A stretch of 64,000 nucleotides of DNA, taken from Prorocentrum cordatum. Lineage: Eukaryota > Sar > Dinophyceae > Prorocentrales > Prorocentraceae. Made by a program: the position numbers and the translations under genes. Below are positions 46,271-58,149 of the stretch, piece by piece; the stretch's first letter is position 1, and every line of letters starts with the position of its first letter. The stretch covers positions 50,001 to 114,000 of the forward strand of contig CAUYUJ010020689.1 of the NCBI GenBank assembly GCA_963575745.1, read 5' to 3'. The notes under the pieces are model-generated. The model ran no database searches. It was not told the DNA's origin and worked only from the letters and a program-made list of their open reading frames with translations.

Positions 46271-46445
46271 TGGCGACAAGAGTAGGACCTCCTAGGTGTA
46301 AGCATTGTTTTGCGACTCCGCCGAACCCTTGGGGTCATTGGCGTGTGGGATGCTTCCCCCTCCCCAAACCCTTCCCCCCGGGGCCCGGTCCGGTCGGTCT
46401 GGAGGGGGGGGGCCCGGGCGGCCCAGGGTGAGCGCGCCACGGGCC

Positions 46446-46940
46446 TCACAACGGGCCACGAGGGCCCCAAGAGGCCCACAAGAGGGTCCTTAAGAGGGCT
46501 CCGAGTCGCCGATGGATCGTTCCAAGGCGCCCAAGAGGGCCCCCAGACGGCCCAAGATGGAAACGTATGATTTTAGCACATTCGCCTCTTGGGCTTTCAC
46601 AGCGTCCAAGACGGCCCAAAAGGCCTGCAAGATCACCCAAAGACGGCCCGGGAAGTCCCAAGAAGGCTCCAAGACGGTCCAAGAGGGCCCCAAGACGGCT
46701 CAAGAAGCCCCCAAGACGGCCCCAGGAGGGGGCCCAGGCGGGGTACCCAAACGGAAATTTCGAGTCCTCGGCCCCGAGAAGCCTGCAGGAGGCCCCAAGA
46801 GGCCTCCAAGAAGCCCCCAAGAGGCACCAAGAGGCCATCCAGAGGCCTCAAAAAGGCCCCAAGAGGCTCCAAAACGGCCCCCCAAAGGCATCAAAAGTGC
46901 TGCCAGGAGGCCCCGGAGAGACCTACCAGGAGCCCCCCAA
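46446..46940. repeat. CCAAGANGGC-type repeat, longest block
   Basis: Irregular 16-20 bp units such as 'ccaagacggcccaaaaggcc' and 'ccaagaggcccc'. The frames it produces (Pro-Arg-Gly-rich) vary with strand and are not a gene. Confidence 0.85.
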
Positions 46941-47159
46941 GGGGTCGGCGTTGCAGCGTAAGCCCAAGAATCTAGCCGCCCCGTGAAAAGCGACCGATTT
47001 CCCTGACAACTCCCAAGAAATCCAAACGAATCGCCCCAGCATCATGCCCCACGCAACGCCCCAGAAAACAGCCCACTCCCCCGCAGCTCAACACCGCCAA
47101 CGACCACTCGGCCAGTCGACGCAGCAGTGCCCAAAAATGGGCCGGCGGAATGAGCGAAG

Positions 47160-48245
47160 CGATTGAATAAATCTTGGCAAACCCAAATCTCCAGAGACAT
47201 CTGGAGTCAGTCGTGGACGCTCGAGCACGAGCCTAGGGGCAGCAGAGGCAGTCAAGTCCCCCGCCGAACGAGGCGGCAATGGCGGCGCCCTCCGAGGGAT
47301 CGGGGCACGGAAAAGGGGGCGGCCGGGCAGCAGAGGGAAGGGGGGGGGCCCTCCAGGCAGGGAGCTCCAGGGAGATCTGCAGTCCATCGGGGGCGCTGCA
47401 GCGCGCGCCGCGGGAGGCGTGGTCCGCATGGACCGAGCTGTGAGGAACCGGCGGTGCCTCTGGAGGCGGAGAGGGCGGAGGGGGCTGCTCCGCAGCAGAG
47501 GGACTGCGCCTCAGGAAACAGCTCTGTGCTGGCCAGTCCGCCTTTTGGCGACACTAAACGAACTCCAGCTAAGGAAGGCAACTCGAACAGAAAGGCGACC
47601 CGAGCTGGCATTCCGAGCCCTCTGCCCCAAGAGGACCCCCGAGAACGCCAGCAAACGCCCGACAAAACTCCCAAGAAGCCCGAAGAGGCCCCCAGAGGGC
47701 CCCCCAAAGGCCCCAGAAGGTCTCACCCGTTGACCTCATCCCTCTTCTGGAGGTCGGCGGAATGGCGTAAGCCTCTTGAATCACGACCTCCAGCTCAGAT
47801 CCATGAAAAGTGGGTGGTTCCATTGGCCAGTCCCCTGCTAGGAGGCTGGAAAAAGTGGAAGTTGGAAAGTCCGTGGAAGCGGAAGTGGCCAGAGCTGGAA
47901 AAACTGGCAGTGGGCGAAGCGAGCCCGAAACAGTCGGGATGCGGTCGCCGGGGCTGGAAACAAAACACGGGCACCTGGCCAGGGCTGGAAAGAGTGGAAG
48001 GGCTGGCCCCGGCCACTTCTTCCAACACGACCTCGCCAACCTGCGAACCCCCTCTTCACCTCCCTCGAGGCCCTCCCGTTGCCGGGTCGGGCGAACGGGG
48101 CACCAAAAGGAAGGGCCTCTCTGGCCCTGGCCCCGGCGAGCCTGGGGCCACGCCACAAGAGCTCCCCAACCCAGACCCGGGGAACGGCCGGAAGAGCAGA
48201 GCCCGCCCCGAACCCCAAAAAGGTCCGTGCCTATCTCTAGAATTA
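47160..48245. other. Open but compositionally simple stretch
   Basis: A 383-codon plus frame starts at 47163, but it has Pro/Arg/Ser-rich composition, CCAAGA-type units (47625-47720) and a 'ctggaaaaagtggaa' repeat (47840-48000). No domain is visible, so I do not call it a gene. Confidence 0.5.
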
Positions 48246-48390
48246 AGTCGGGCCTGTCCCTCTACAGGAGGAATATTCAAAAATAGTCAAAATTATCCCG
48301 GCAAAGCAACCTAACAGCGATGTGTAGGAGCATATCTGGAAGCATTCCCCTTAAGATTCAGATAAGAATCCTGTTGTAGAATTCTGCTGT
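48246..48390. mobile_element. Family 1 MITE, degraded copy
   Basis: AGTCGGGCCTGTCCCTCTACAGGAGGAATATTC after a TTA flank, i.e. the other terminus of the family. The opposite end is only weakly visible near 48370-48390. Confidence 0.55.
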
Positions 48391-48404
48391 TCTCGCAGTC
48401 GTGG

Positions 48405-50145
48405 TCGCATTCGCGATGGCAGTCGCAGTGGCAACAGCAGTCGCAGTCACAGCCTCAGCCTCAGCCTGCCTCAGCCTCAGCCTCAGCCTGCCTCAGCCTC
48501 AGCCTGCCTCAGCCTCGCCCTCAGCCTGCTTCAGCCTCAACATCAGTCTGCCTTCAGCCTCGGCCTCAGCCTGCCTCAGCCTCACCCTCAGCCTGCATCA
48601 GCCTCAGCCTGCGTCAGCCTCGCCCTCAGCCTGCTTCAGCCTCAACATCAGTCCCTGCCTTCAGCCTCGCCTCAGCCTGCCACAGCCTCACCCTGGCATC
48701 AGCCTCAGCCTCAGCCTCAGCCTGCCTCAGCCTGCTCAGCCTCAGCCTCAGCCTCTGCCTCAGCCTCAGCCTGCTTCAGCCTCAGCCTCAGTCTGCCTTC
48801 GCCTCGGCCTCAGCCTCAGCCTGCCTCAGCCTCAGCCTGCATCAGCCTCAGCCTCAGCCTCAGCCTGCCTCAGCATCAGCCTGCCTCAGCCTCAGCCTCA
48901 GCCTGCCTCCTCAGCCTCAGCCTCAGCCTGCTTCAGCCTCAGCCTCAGTCTGCCTTCAGCCTCGGCCTCAGCCTCAGCCTGCCTCAGCCTCAGCCTGCCT
49001 CAGCCTCAGCCTCAGCCTGCCTCAGCATCAGCCTGCTTCAGCCTCAGCCTCAGCCTGCCTCAGCCTCAGCTCCTGCATTACAGCCTCACCTCAGTCTGCT
49101 TCAGCCTCGGCCTCAGCCTCAGCCTGCCGCAGCCTCACCCACGATCATAAGCGAGAGTTAATCAAAAGGAGAAAGATCATAAAAAAAATAAAAAATAAAG
49201 ATAGACAAACTAATTAAAATAAAAAATAGAAAAAATCGAGACGTACAGCACGAAAGCAGAAGTCAAATAAGAGAAGGGAACTGAAAAGTAATACGAAAGA
49301 ATCATGAAAACAGTAAGCCTGCATCAGCCTCAGCAGCCTCAGCCTCAAATGCCTCACTCAGCCCTCAGACAGCCTGCTCAGCTCAGCCACCATACCTGCT
49401 GGCCCACCTCAGCCTCAGCCTGCTTCAGCCTCAGCATCAGTCTGCCTTCAGCCTTGGCCTCAGCCTCCGCCTGCCTCAGCCTCAGCCTGCATCAGCCTCA
49501 GCCTCAGCCTCAACCTGCCTCAGCATCAGCCTGGCCTCAGCCTCAGCCTCAGCCTGCCTCAGCCTCAGCCTCAGCCTGCTTCAGCCTCAGCCTCAGTCTG
49601 CCTTCAGCCTCGGCCTCGGCCTCGGCCTGCCTCAGCCTCAGCCTGCATCAGCCTCAGCCTCAGCCTGCCTCAGCATCAGCCTGCCTCAGCCTCAGCCACA
49701 GCCTGCCTCAGCCTCAGCCTCAGCCTCAGCCTGCTTCAGCCTCAGCCTCAGTCTGCCTTCAGCCTCGGCCTCAGCCTCAGCCTGCCTCAGCCTCAGCCTG
49801 CATCAGCCTCAGCCTCAGCCTCAGCCTGCCTCAGCATCAGCCTGCCTCAGCCTCAGCCTCAGCCTGCCTCAGCCTCAGCTCAGCCTGCTTCAGCCTCAGC
49901 CTCAGTCTGCCTTCAGCCTCGGCCTCAGCCTCAGCCTGCCTCAGCCTCAGCCTGCATCAGCCTCAGCCTCAGCCTCAGCCTCAGCCTGCCTCAGCATCAG
50001 CCTGCCTCAGCCTCAGCCTCAGCCTGCCTCAGCCTCAGCCTCAGCCTGCTTCAGCCTCAGCCTCAGTCTGCCTTCAGCCTCGTCCTCAGCTTCAGTCTGC
50101 CTTCAGCCTCAGCCTGCCTCAGCCTCAGCATCAGCCTGCCTCATC
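48405..50145. repeat. (GCCTCA)n array with an A-rich island
   Basis: About 1.6 kb of GCCTCA hexamers with CTGCCT variants in higher-order units of about 100-120 bp. It is broken at about 49150-49310 by an AT-rich island ('aaaaaaaataaaaaataaag'). Long Ser/Ala/Leu/Gln frames here are repeat artefacts. Confidence 0.95.
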
Positions 50146-50147
50146 AT

Positions 50148-50725
50148 TCAAAGTGTGGCCCGGGAATGGAGTTCTGGGAACTCGAAGAACACGAAATGGC
50201 CTACAGTTGGCTCCGGGCATTCAAAATCATGCCCAGGAACGGAGTTCTGGGAACTCGAACACCACGAAATGGCCTACAGTTGGCTCCGGGCATTCAAAAT
50301 GTGGCCCGGGAATGGAGTTCTGGGAACTCGAAGACCACGAAGTGGCCTACAGTTGGCTCCGGGCATCCAAAATGTGGCCCGGGAATGGAGTTCTGGGAAG
50401 TCGAAGACCACGAAGTGGCCTACAGTTGGCTCCGGGCATTCAAAATGTGGCCCGGGAATGGAGTTCTGGGAACTCGAAGAGCACGAAGTGGCCTACAGTT
50501 GGCTCCGGGCATCCAAAATGTGGCCCGGGAATGGAATTCAGGGAACTCGAAGAGCACGAAGTGTGTGACTGTTGCATCCGGCCCTCCAGAATGTGGCCCG
50601 GGAATGGAGTTCTGGGAACTCGAAGAGCACGAAGTGTGTGACTGTTGCATTCGGCCCTCCAGAATGTGGCCTGGGAATGGAGTTCTGGGAATCGAAGAGC
50701 TACGAAGTGTGTGACTGTTGGTGAA
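50148..50725. repeat. Tandem repeat, 73-75 bp unit, about eight copies
   Basis: Units start at 'gtggcccgggaatggagttctggg' near 50152, 50227, 50301, 50374, 50447, 50520, 50594 and 50667. The last two or three share a different second half ('gtgtgtgactgttgcat'). Confidence 0.95.
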
Positions 50726-50899
50726 AAACGAGCCCGGCACCCTGCCGCCCGGCAACTCCCCAACACCTGCCCGGACCCCCCTGTGGAGTGATCTGTGAGC
50801 TCTTTTGAGTCAACTAGAAACCTATCAGTCTTCGCTGTTAGGTAAAAAACAGTGCATGGACGAATGTTTGACAATTTTTGACTTCGGGCAAATTTTTCG

Positions 50900-51045
50900 A
50901 GTGCTCTTTTTTTGGCCCAAAATCCGCCTATATAGGAGGACATGCCCGACCCAACTCTAAAAGCCAGGGGCGGCGCCGGAGGCGCCGCCAGGGGGGGCCC
51001 AGCGCGGATTCGAGAGAGTTGGGCGGAGCGGCAAAAGTTTTTTGT
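50900..51045. mobile_element. Fragments: family 1 MITE end and half of a family 4 foldback
   Basis: 'aaaatccgcctatataggaggacatgcccgac' (50920-50950) is a family 1 terminus without its partner. 'ggggcggcgccggaggcgccgccagg' to 'gcggagcggcaaaag' (50965-51040) is the core and right arm of family 4. Confidence 0.6.
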
Positions 51046-51282
51046 TTCTTTTCCAGAATACTTTTGATTTCGTCGGAGAAGTCACGCGACGATGAAAACT
51101 GCCAGCTTCCCAACTGATGGGAAGGGAATGACACCCTGCACGCACAGGCTGGAAAGCAAGTTTTGGCGCGGAGCGCCAAAAGCTTTTCTTCTTCGAACCC
51201 CGACGCCCCGGCTGCAGGTCCTCCTCGAGGCGTCGTCGACGGAGGGCCTGCCCTGCAGGGCCCTTCCCCTCGCCCTCCCCCT

Positions 51283-51516
51283 TTGAGCAGGGACTGACCG
51301 TCCCGGCATTCCTATAGTCATACCACGACATGTTCTTAGAACCCCCCAAATGTTCTAATAACAAAAAATATGTTCTTAGAACATAAATCCGATGTGCTAA
51401 AACAAGACAGTCCCAGCCAGACATGTTCTAAGAACATTTCGTGGGAACCACAAACAGTTCTTAGAACATTGTTTGGTGGGGCTATAGGCGAGCCGGGACG
51501 CTTCGCCACTGCTTGA
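51283..51516. mobile_element. Family 3 TIR element, copy c
   Basis: About 234 bp. TTGAGCAGGGACTGACCGTC at the left and GGGACGCTTCGCCACTGCTTGA at the right give the cleanest inverted ends of the family. Confidence 0.9.
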
Positions 51517-51585
51517 CCCCTGCGCATCCGCCCTCGTGCGCCTCGGCCGGCAGGGCTGGGACCCCCCCGCGCCGAACGGGCGGCT

Positions 51586-51734
51586 CGCCAGCGCGCTCGG
51601 ACGCCCCATCCCTGTGCACTGCTGCTGTGCGGCCTCGTGCGCGCCTCCTGGGATCGAGGGTCAAAGTCAAAGGGATACTCCTCGATTGATTCGTCCCCGC
51701 CGAGGAAGCATGCACGCTGCCGAGCGATGCCAAG
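51586..51734. mobile_element. Family 2 MITE, copy e (diverged)
   Basis: Ends GCCAGCGCGCTCGGACG and GCCGAGCGATGCCA. The interior keeps 'cgtccccgccgagga'. Confidence 0.7.
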
Positions 51735-51888
51735 GTGGTGGTTTAGCAGGGGGGGGGCGGCCGGCGGCGAGCACGTTCCACAACTCAGTGTTGTGAATGC
51801 GTCGGCGGTGCTGCTATAGCGCCGCGTGCTACCGGCAGCCTGCGCCGCCCAGTCAGAACGAGGGAGAGAGAGAAGGGAGGAGCGAGCA

Positions 51889-51962
<74 letters not shown>

Positions 51963-51963
51963 A
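51889..51963. repeat. (GAC)n tract
   Basis: About 24 pure GAC triplets. Confidence 0.97.
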
Positions 51964-52045
51964 CGCGCAGGCAGGCGGCCAGGGGACGCTACATGAGGAA
52001 CGACGCCCCGCTGCTGGCTCCCGAGAACGCGGAGCGCTAGAGTTA

Positions 52046-52196
52046 GGTCGGGCATGTCCCCCTACAGTCGGATTTTGGAGTAACATGAAAAGCAGTCCAA
52101 TAATATTCAAAAGTGATCAAAAATAAAAGTAAACTCGTCCCCAGACTATTTTGGTACTATTCTTTACTATTCCTCCTGTAGAGGGACAGGCCCGCC
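52046..52196. mobile_element. Family 1 MITE, copy with TTA on both sides
   Basis: 151 bp, ends GGTCGGGCATGTCCCCCTACAG and CTGTAGAGGGACAGGCCCGCC. It is flanked by TTA at 52043-52045 and TTA at 52197-52199, the clearest target duplication in the family. Confidence 0.9.
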
Positions 52197-52199
52197 TTA

Positions 52200-53519
52200 A
52201 TGCCAGAGGAACAGCCATCAAACAATCCGAGGAATCGTGGGCCCCTTCCGAACCCGAGCTGCTCCTTGCTTCAGCGCCTTGGCTGTCGAACCTCCGCGAA
52301 TCGCATCCTTGGGTGACCCAAGAGGGGGTCCAGCTGAAAAAGGGTGGTGCAATAGATTTGGGGCAATTGGATTGCAGATGTACTACGCCGGAGAACTATA
52401 TTGCAGTGCATTGCATCGAATGTAGTGCGCGCGAACGTCCAGCAGTACATTTTGCGCCCTGGAATGTGTTGCACGCCCCAAATGTATTGCACCCCCACAA
52501 AACTATTGCACCACCCCCTTGTCGCTGGACCCCCTGTGGGGTCAACCCGAGAATCGGGAAAAGCAGAGCCGACACCGGCACGGACCGATCGGATCAGAAC
52601 GGGCCCCAGCCTCGGTCTTCGGGTCACATAGCTCGGGTCTCCGCGGCCGTCCAGGACGATCTGGGCAACCCCACAACTCGACGGTGGACAAACCTCCCTT
52701 TAGTACACCTCCCCTCAGCGAAAACGGCCTAGGACCGAAACCGACGGACGTGGACCCACAAAAATGACGGCCGCGACGCCCTCTCGCGAACCGAAAACGG
52801 CCAATTCGCTAATCGACGTGTCAAGGTAGGAGGTCTATCAACCTCCGAAAATGCCCTCGGCGAGGCGCAGCTGCCGGAACGCAGCCAGAGGCGGGAAAAC
52901 GCCCGGGAATCGACGAAAAGGTCCGAAAACGTCTGAAAACCTCGAGCCTCGAGCCTGCGAACCTCTGTTCCTTCACCTCGGGCTGCTGGGGAAACCCAGA
53001 AAAGAAACCCAGGAAACCCACGCAGGAAAGGTAGCGGTATGGGTACCTTCTGACAGGCACCGTGCGTCCAGCGACAGACGCTTGCGTCCGGGCTGCTGGG
53101 AGGCCTAGAGATAAGTGGGCGAAGAGTCTCCTGGCCACTGTTGCTCCACATTTTCCGGATGAAGACAGCATGGCGCAGTGCATTGCAGAGCCAAGCTCTT
53201 AGTGCAGATTTGTCATTGACGTTGTTCATTCCTCCTTTCCTTCCCCTCCTCCTCCGCCTCCTGACACGCGCGACGCAGTCTGACAGTTCTGTCCTGCCAC
53301 CCCGCCGCTCCCGCAAGGCGGAGAGACCAGGCTGGCGTTGCATGCTCTTTCTGCCAACGCGCTCCGGCGTATGGCATGTCTGTCTGTCTGTCCTCTTCTG
53401 AGCTTCGCCCCCGCGGACCAGGCGGGACTGGTAGTTGTAGCGTCGGAAAGACCACCACGTGCAACCCGCCATGGTGCCAGCGCCGGCCCACATGAAGTTG
53501 TGCGCCACCACCTGACACG
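52200..53519. other. Mixed stretch, nothing recognised
   Basis: 'tattgca' motifs recur around 52395-52515. No domain, RNA gene or TIR is identified. Confidence 0.45.
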
Positions 53520-53980
53520 CTGATGCGTAGGAAGGAGGAGGAGGACGAGGAGGACGAGGAGGAGGAGCGTGGTGGGCCAAAACCGGCGGCGCGACACGCT
53601 AAGCAAACGGTGTTGGCTGGAAACCTGGGGGATCCGCCGTCCCCTCTCCTTCCGTGTTCTCCTTGCGTTTTTCGTAGCTCTCACTGCCTTCACCTGCCAC
53701 CTCCATAGCCCCCACCACCTCCGCCTCCTCCACCTCCTCCCACATCCCTCCTGCTACATCTCGCTCCTCCCACCCTCCCCGTTCTCCACCTCCTCCTCCT
53801 CCTCCTCCTCCTCCTCCTCCTCCTCCATCCCCACCCCCTCCCTCTCACCAGCCACTGTCCCCGTCCCCTTATTCTCCCCTCTTATCTCCTCCTCCTCCTC
53901 CTCCTCCTCCTCCTCTTCCTCCTCCTACTGAAGGAGATTGGAATCGGAAACTGGAGAATATATATATATATATACATTAC
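53520..53980. repeat. GAG tract, (CTC)n tract and short (TA)n
   Basis: GGAGGACGAGG near 53530-53570, CTC-rich 53700-53935 and a TA run at 53960-53976. Confidence 0.85.
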
Positions 53981-54299
53981 CAGTGGCGGGCTGTTCTTCA
54001 ATCCCACGACTTTTTTGAGGGTCAGGGACGACGTCGGGGTGGTGTGGTGTATACTTATCCTTCATTTCCCTAGGTAAACAGCGAAACATGCATACACACA
54101 AATCCCGTATACACCAGAATCCGCGTTCCTGTGCGAATGTCAGCGCAGGGTCGGGGAAAGCGTCGGTGTATAGAGTTCGCTTCCCTATGGGAAGCATCTG
54201 AATCTGATCTCGTGCAGAAGAGCGACGTGTGAGGGCTGAGGCCCATGCGCCTTGCCCCGTGCGGGTCGGCCTCTCTGGCCGGACACGGCGCGCCTCGCC

Positions 54300-54500
54300 T
54301 CGCCTCGCCTCGCCCCCGCCTCCTCCTCCTCCTCCTCCTCCTCCTCCTCCTGCTCCTGCTGCTCCTCCTCCGCCTCCTTCTCCTCTTTTCCTCCCCCTCC
54401 CCCTCCTCCTCCTCCTCCTCCTCCTTCTCCTCTTCTCCTCCCCCTCCCCCTCCACTCCTCCCTCCCCTGCTCTTCCTCCCTTCCACTCCCCCGCTCGTCC
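54300..54500. repeat. 'cgcct' repeat and (CTC)n tract
   Basis: A short CGCCT run leads into CTC/CCT triplets. Confidence 0.88.
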
Positions 54501-54589
54501 CTCTCCTTCCGCCGACTTCCTCCTTTTTGCCCTCCCGAGGCTTCTGACACAGGAGCGGTGAGCGCCGCCTCCCCTGCCACGGGCGCCCT

Positions 54590-56015
54590 CGGCGACGAGA
54601 AACCCGAAACAACTACCAAAGCAATAGCGACACCGACGCCGACCGAAGCCGACAGACCAAAAGCGGCCCAGAAAGGCGCAGCGACGCACAGCAGCCGAAG
54701 CGACCGAACAGCGGACGCCCTCGCCTGCCAGTAGCGACACCGACGCCCACCGAAGCCGACGCACCGAAAGCGGCCCAGAAAGGCGCAGCGACGCACAGCA
54801 GCCGCAGCAACCGAACAGCGGACGCCTTCTCCTGCCAGTAGCGACACCGACGCCGACCGAAGCCGACGGACGGACAGCTGCCCAGAAAAGGCGCAGCGAC
54901 GCACGGCAGCCGAAGCGATCGAACAGCGGACGCCCTCGCCTGCCAGTAGCGACACCGACGCCGACCAAAGTCGACAGACCGAAAGCAACCCAGAACGGCG
55001 CAGCGACGCACAGCAGCCGCAGCGACCGAACAGCGGACGCCTTCTCCTGTCAGTAACGACACCGACGCCCACCGAAGCCGACGGACCGACAGCTACCCAG
55101 AAACGGCGCAGCGACGCACGGCAGCCGAAGCGATCGAACAGCGGACGCCCTCGCCTGCCAGTAGCGACACCGACGCCCACCGAAGCCGACGGACCGAAAG
55201 CGGCCCAGAACGGCGCAGCGACGCACAGCAGCCGCAGCGACCGAACAGCGGACGACTTCTCCTGCCAGTAGCGACACCGACGCCGACCGAAGCCGACAGA
55301 CCAAAAGCGGCCCAGAAAAGGCGCAGCGACGCACGGCAGCCGAAGCGACCGAACAGCGGACGGCCTCGCCTGCCAGTAGCGACACCGGCGCCGACCGAAG
55401 CCGACAGACCGAAAGCTGCCCAGAGAAGGCGGGCGCAGCAACGCACAGCAGCCGAAGCGACCGAACAGAGGACGCCCTCGCCTGCCAGTAGCGACACGCC
55501 GACCGAAGCCGACGGACCAGAAGGGCGCTGCACAGCACAGCAGCCGCAGCGACCGAACAGCGGACGCCCCCGCCTGCCAGTAGCGACACCGACGCCGACC
55601 GAAGCCGACGGACCGACAGCTGCCCAGGAAGGCGCAGCGACGCACAGCAGCCGAAGCGACCGAACAGCGGACGCCCTCGCCTGCCAGTGGCGACATCGAC
55701 ACCGACCGAAGCCGACGGACCGAAAGCGGCACAGAAAAGGCGCAGCGACGCAAAGCAGCCGCAGCGATCGAACAGCGGACGCCCTCGCCTGCCAGTGGCG
55801 ACGCCGACGCGGACCGAAACCGACGGACCGAAAACGGCCCAGGAAGGCGCAGCGACACGCACAGCAGCCTAAGCGACCGAACAGCGGACGCCCTCGCCTG
55901 CCAGTGGCGACACCGACGCGGACCGAAGCCGACGGACCGAAAGCGGCCCAGAACGGTGCAGCGACGCACACCAGCCGCAGCGGCCGAACAGCGGACGCCC
56001 TCGCCTGCCAGTAGC
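54590..56015. repeat. Satellite C, about 107-bp unit, about thirteen copies
   Basis: Units contain 'ctgccagtagcgacaccgacgc', 'gaccgaagccgacgga', 'cccagaaaggcgcagcgacgcac' and 'cagccgaagcgaccgaacagcggacg'. Landmarks recur near 54727, 54834, 54941, 55048, 55156, 55263, 55371 and onward. Copies differ by small substitutions and some length changes. The minus strand stays open across most of it. Confidence 0.95.
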
Positions 56016-56159
56016 TCAGTGCCCCCTCCCTGCTCGCCCCCCTGCCCTCCGCGTGCTCGCCCTGGTCCACCCCCTTCCCGGCGAGGCCCGCGGACAGCCT
56101 CCTTCCGGACCGACTCCTGGCGCTTCTTTAGGATCATGCCCACCTCCGACTTGTCGTCC

Positions 56160-56345
56160 TTGTCGAACTTCTTGGACAGGACCTCGGCGCGCGCAAGGGC
56201 GGTGGCGGTGGCGACAGCGGTGACGACGGCGGTGGCGGCGACGAATGGCAAAGGACGACGAGGCCAGCGACGAACGACGAAGACGAACGACGAACGACGA
56301 CGAACGACGAGGCCAGCGCCGACGTCGGCCACGTCGGCGTTGGCG
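56160..56345. repeat. GAC/GGC-rich simple region
   Basis: 'ggcggtggcg' then 'acgaacgacgacgaacgac' runs. Confidence 0.75.
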
Positions 56346-57303
56346 CCAATGGTGTCGCTGGCGGCGCCGACGATGACGACGCCGCCAGAGGGGCGTCCGC
56401 GGCGGCGGTCGGGGCGGAGAGGCGCGGCCACTGCCCAAAAAACAAGAACAAACAACCGCATGATAAACATAGCCGGTCGGAGGCCCGCGAGGCCCACAAG
56501 CTGCCTCCAAGAAGCCCCCACGAGGCCCCCAAGAAGCCACAACAAGAACCCAAACGCCCCCGACAAGCCTCCCGAGAGACCGCATGATGCGTCCGGCAAG
56601 ATACCTTCCACGATCGTGGCAGGTCCGAGCCGAGGTCCCCCAGGGGGTCGGCGGAATGGCGTGAGCCACTCAACTCCACCCGCCCACCGGGCTGAGGGGC
56701 GTGTGGGACTTAAATGCAAGAGCTCCTTGCAAGGCTCTAGCCTCCCCCCTTTTCCCCCTTCAGAAGCCTTCGCCATTCTGCCGCCCATAATTCGCGCCTG
56801 GGGCCTCCAAAATTCGCGCCTGGGGCCCTCAAGAACGCCTCTCGGGGCCAACGTCGCAAACAGACTCGAAACTGCGAAAATTTTGCGGAAGCATCGGCTT
56901 GTGTTGATTTTGGAAAAGACGGGGGTCGCCTGGACTGAAAGCCAACTTCCGAACTCGTACGGGGTACTTATCGACATCCAGATTTCGACTACGCTTTTAG
57001 GCGCGTTCCCTTCGTCTTGGACCCCTTGTGGGCCCTTCTCGGAACCCTCGTCGGCCCTCGTGGGCGGCTTTGGGGCTGCTTTTGGGCTGTCCTTGGCTGG
57101 TCTCGTGCAGTTTTCCAAGTATCTCTGCCCTCCTGCTGTGGATAAGGAATACGGGCTCAAAACAGCCAGCCTGAGTCCACTCTGCGATGGGAGGGAGGAA
57201 GATGGAGCGCAGGAGTGCCTACACAACGCACATTTGCTGGGAGTCTGTCGCCCAATCTTGGCGCCGTGCGCGTCTCTTCGGGCGAGAACTGGAATTGGCG
57301 TCA
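56346..57303. other. Mixed stretch, nothing recognised
   Basis: Includes a CCAAGA-type block at 56495-56560 and 'ttcgcgcctggggcc' repeated near 56790-56826. No supported gene. Confidence 0.45.
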
Positions 57304-57457
57304 AGTCGGGCGTTTCCCCCGACAGGGGGATTTTGGATGAAAAACAAAAATAGACCACAAAGGCTCAACCATAGTCAAAAACATGGAAGAAAAATCCCCA
57401 GGCTACTATCTTTTGACTATTTTTGCATGTTCCTCCTGCAGAGGGACACGCTCGACT
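57304..57457. mobile_element. Family 1 MITE copy
   Basis: 154 bp, ends AGTCGGGCGTTTCC and TCCTGCAGAGGGACACGCTCGACT. The AT-rich interior contains 'tccccaggctactatcttttgacta', like other copies. Confidence 0.87.
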
Positions 57458-57599
57458 TACAATTGGCGGGCGGTGGACGCGAATATTCTTGATCCTTTTC
57501 CCTGCTGATCAACTCAAGAATAGAACTCTGTCCACCGTGGGCTTCAAGAGTAGAGCATGGAACGATACGGATTAGCCCCTGAAGCGTATCAACGCTGGG

Positions 57600-57815
57600 G
57601 GGGTGAGGAGGAGGAGGAGGAGGAGGAGGAGGAGGAGGAGGAGGAGGAGGAGGAGGAGGAGGAGGAGGAGGAGGAGGAGGAGGAGGAGGAGGAGGGGGGA
57701 GGAGAGGAGGAAGAAAGGAGGATGATAGGAAGAGGAGGAGGAGGATGAGGGAGAGGAGGAGAAATGTGGAGGAGGAGGAGGAGGAGGAAGAGGAGGAGGA
57801 CGAGGAGGGTTCCGA
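57600..57815. repeat. (GAG)n tract
   Basis: About 100 bp of pure GAG, then mixed purine triplets. Confidence 0.95.
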
Positions 57816-58149
57816 GGGTTCCGATGACGACGAAGGGCTCCGAGAACGAGGCACCAAACCAGAAACGAACATCAAAAACGCCAATACGGAATCAGCTGCG
57901 AGGCGAGATGGGCACGGGTTTGTGAAATCCGTTTCCGACCTTCTCGCCTGACGGGCCGTTCCCCTGGATAAGGTACTTCCTCTCTAAGTGCCTCGGAGAA
58001 CCCAGGGGAGGTCTGCCCAAACAAGGTCTGGCTATCATAAACGCTCTACCGACACACCGTGCAGCGCAACCCACTCACCAAACCACCGGGCCCGTCTTCC
58101 AGAGACGGTGCGATTCATGAGCCACTTGGACCCCCCCTAAGGGGGCCCT

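Noticed and set aside
47163-48314. 383-codon plus frame
   Set aside because: Low-complexity Pro/Arg/Ser composition with embedded CCAAGA-type repeats, and no conserved motif.
48401-50641. Two long Ser/Ala/Leu/Gln plus-strand frames
   Set aside because: They arise from GCCTCA hexamers and the 73-bp repeat, and no start context or domain supports a gene.
54185-57358. 1057-codon minus-strand frame
   Set aside because: Most of it is satellite C, and the unique ends show no recognisable domain.
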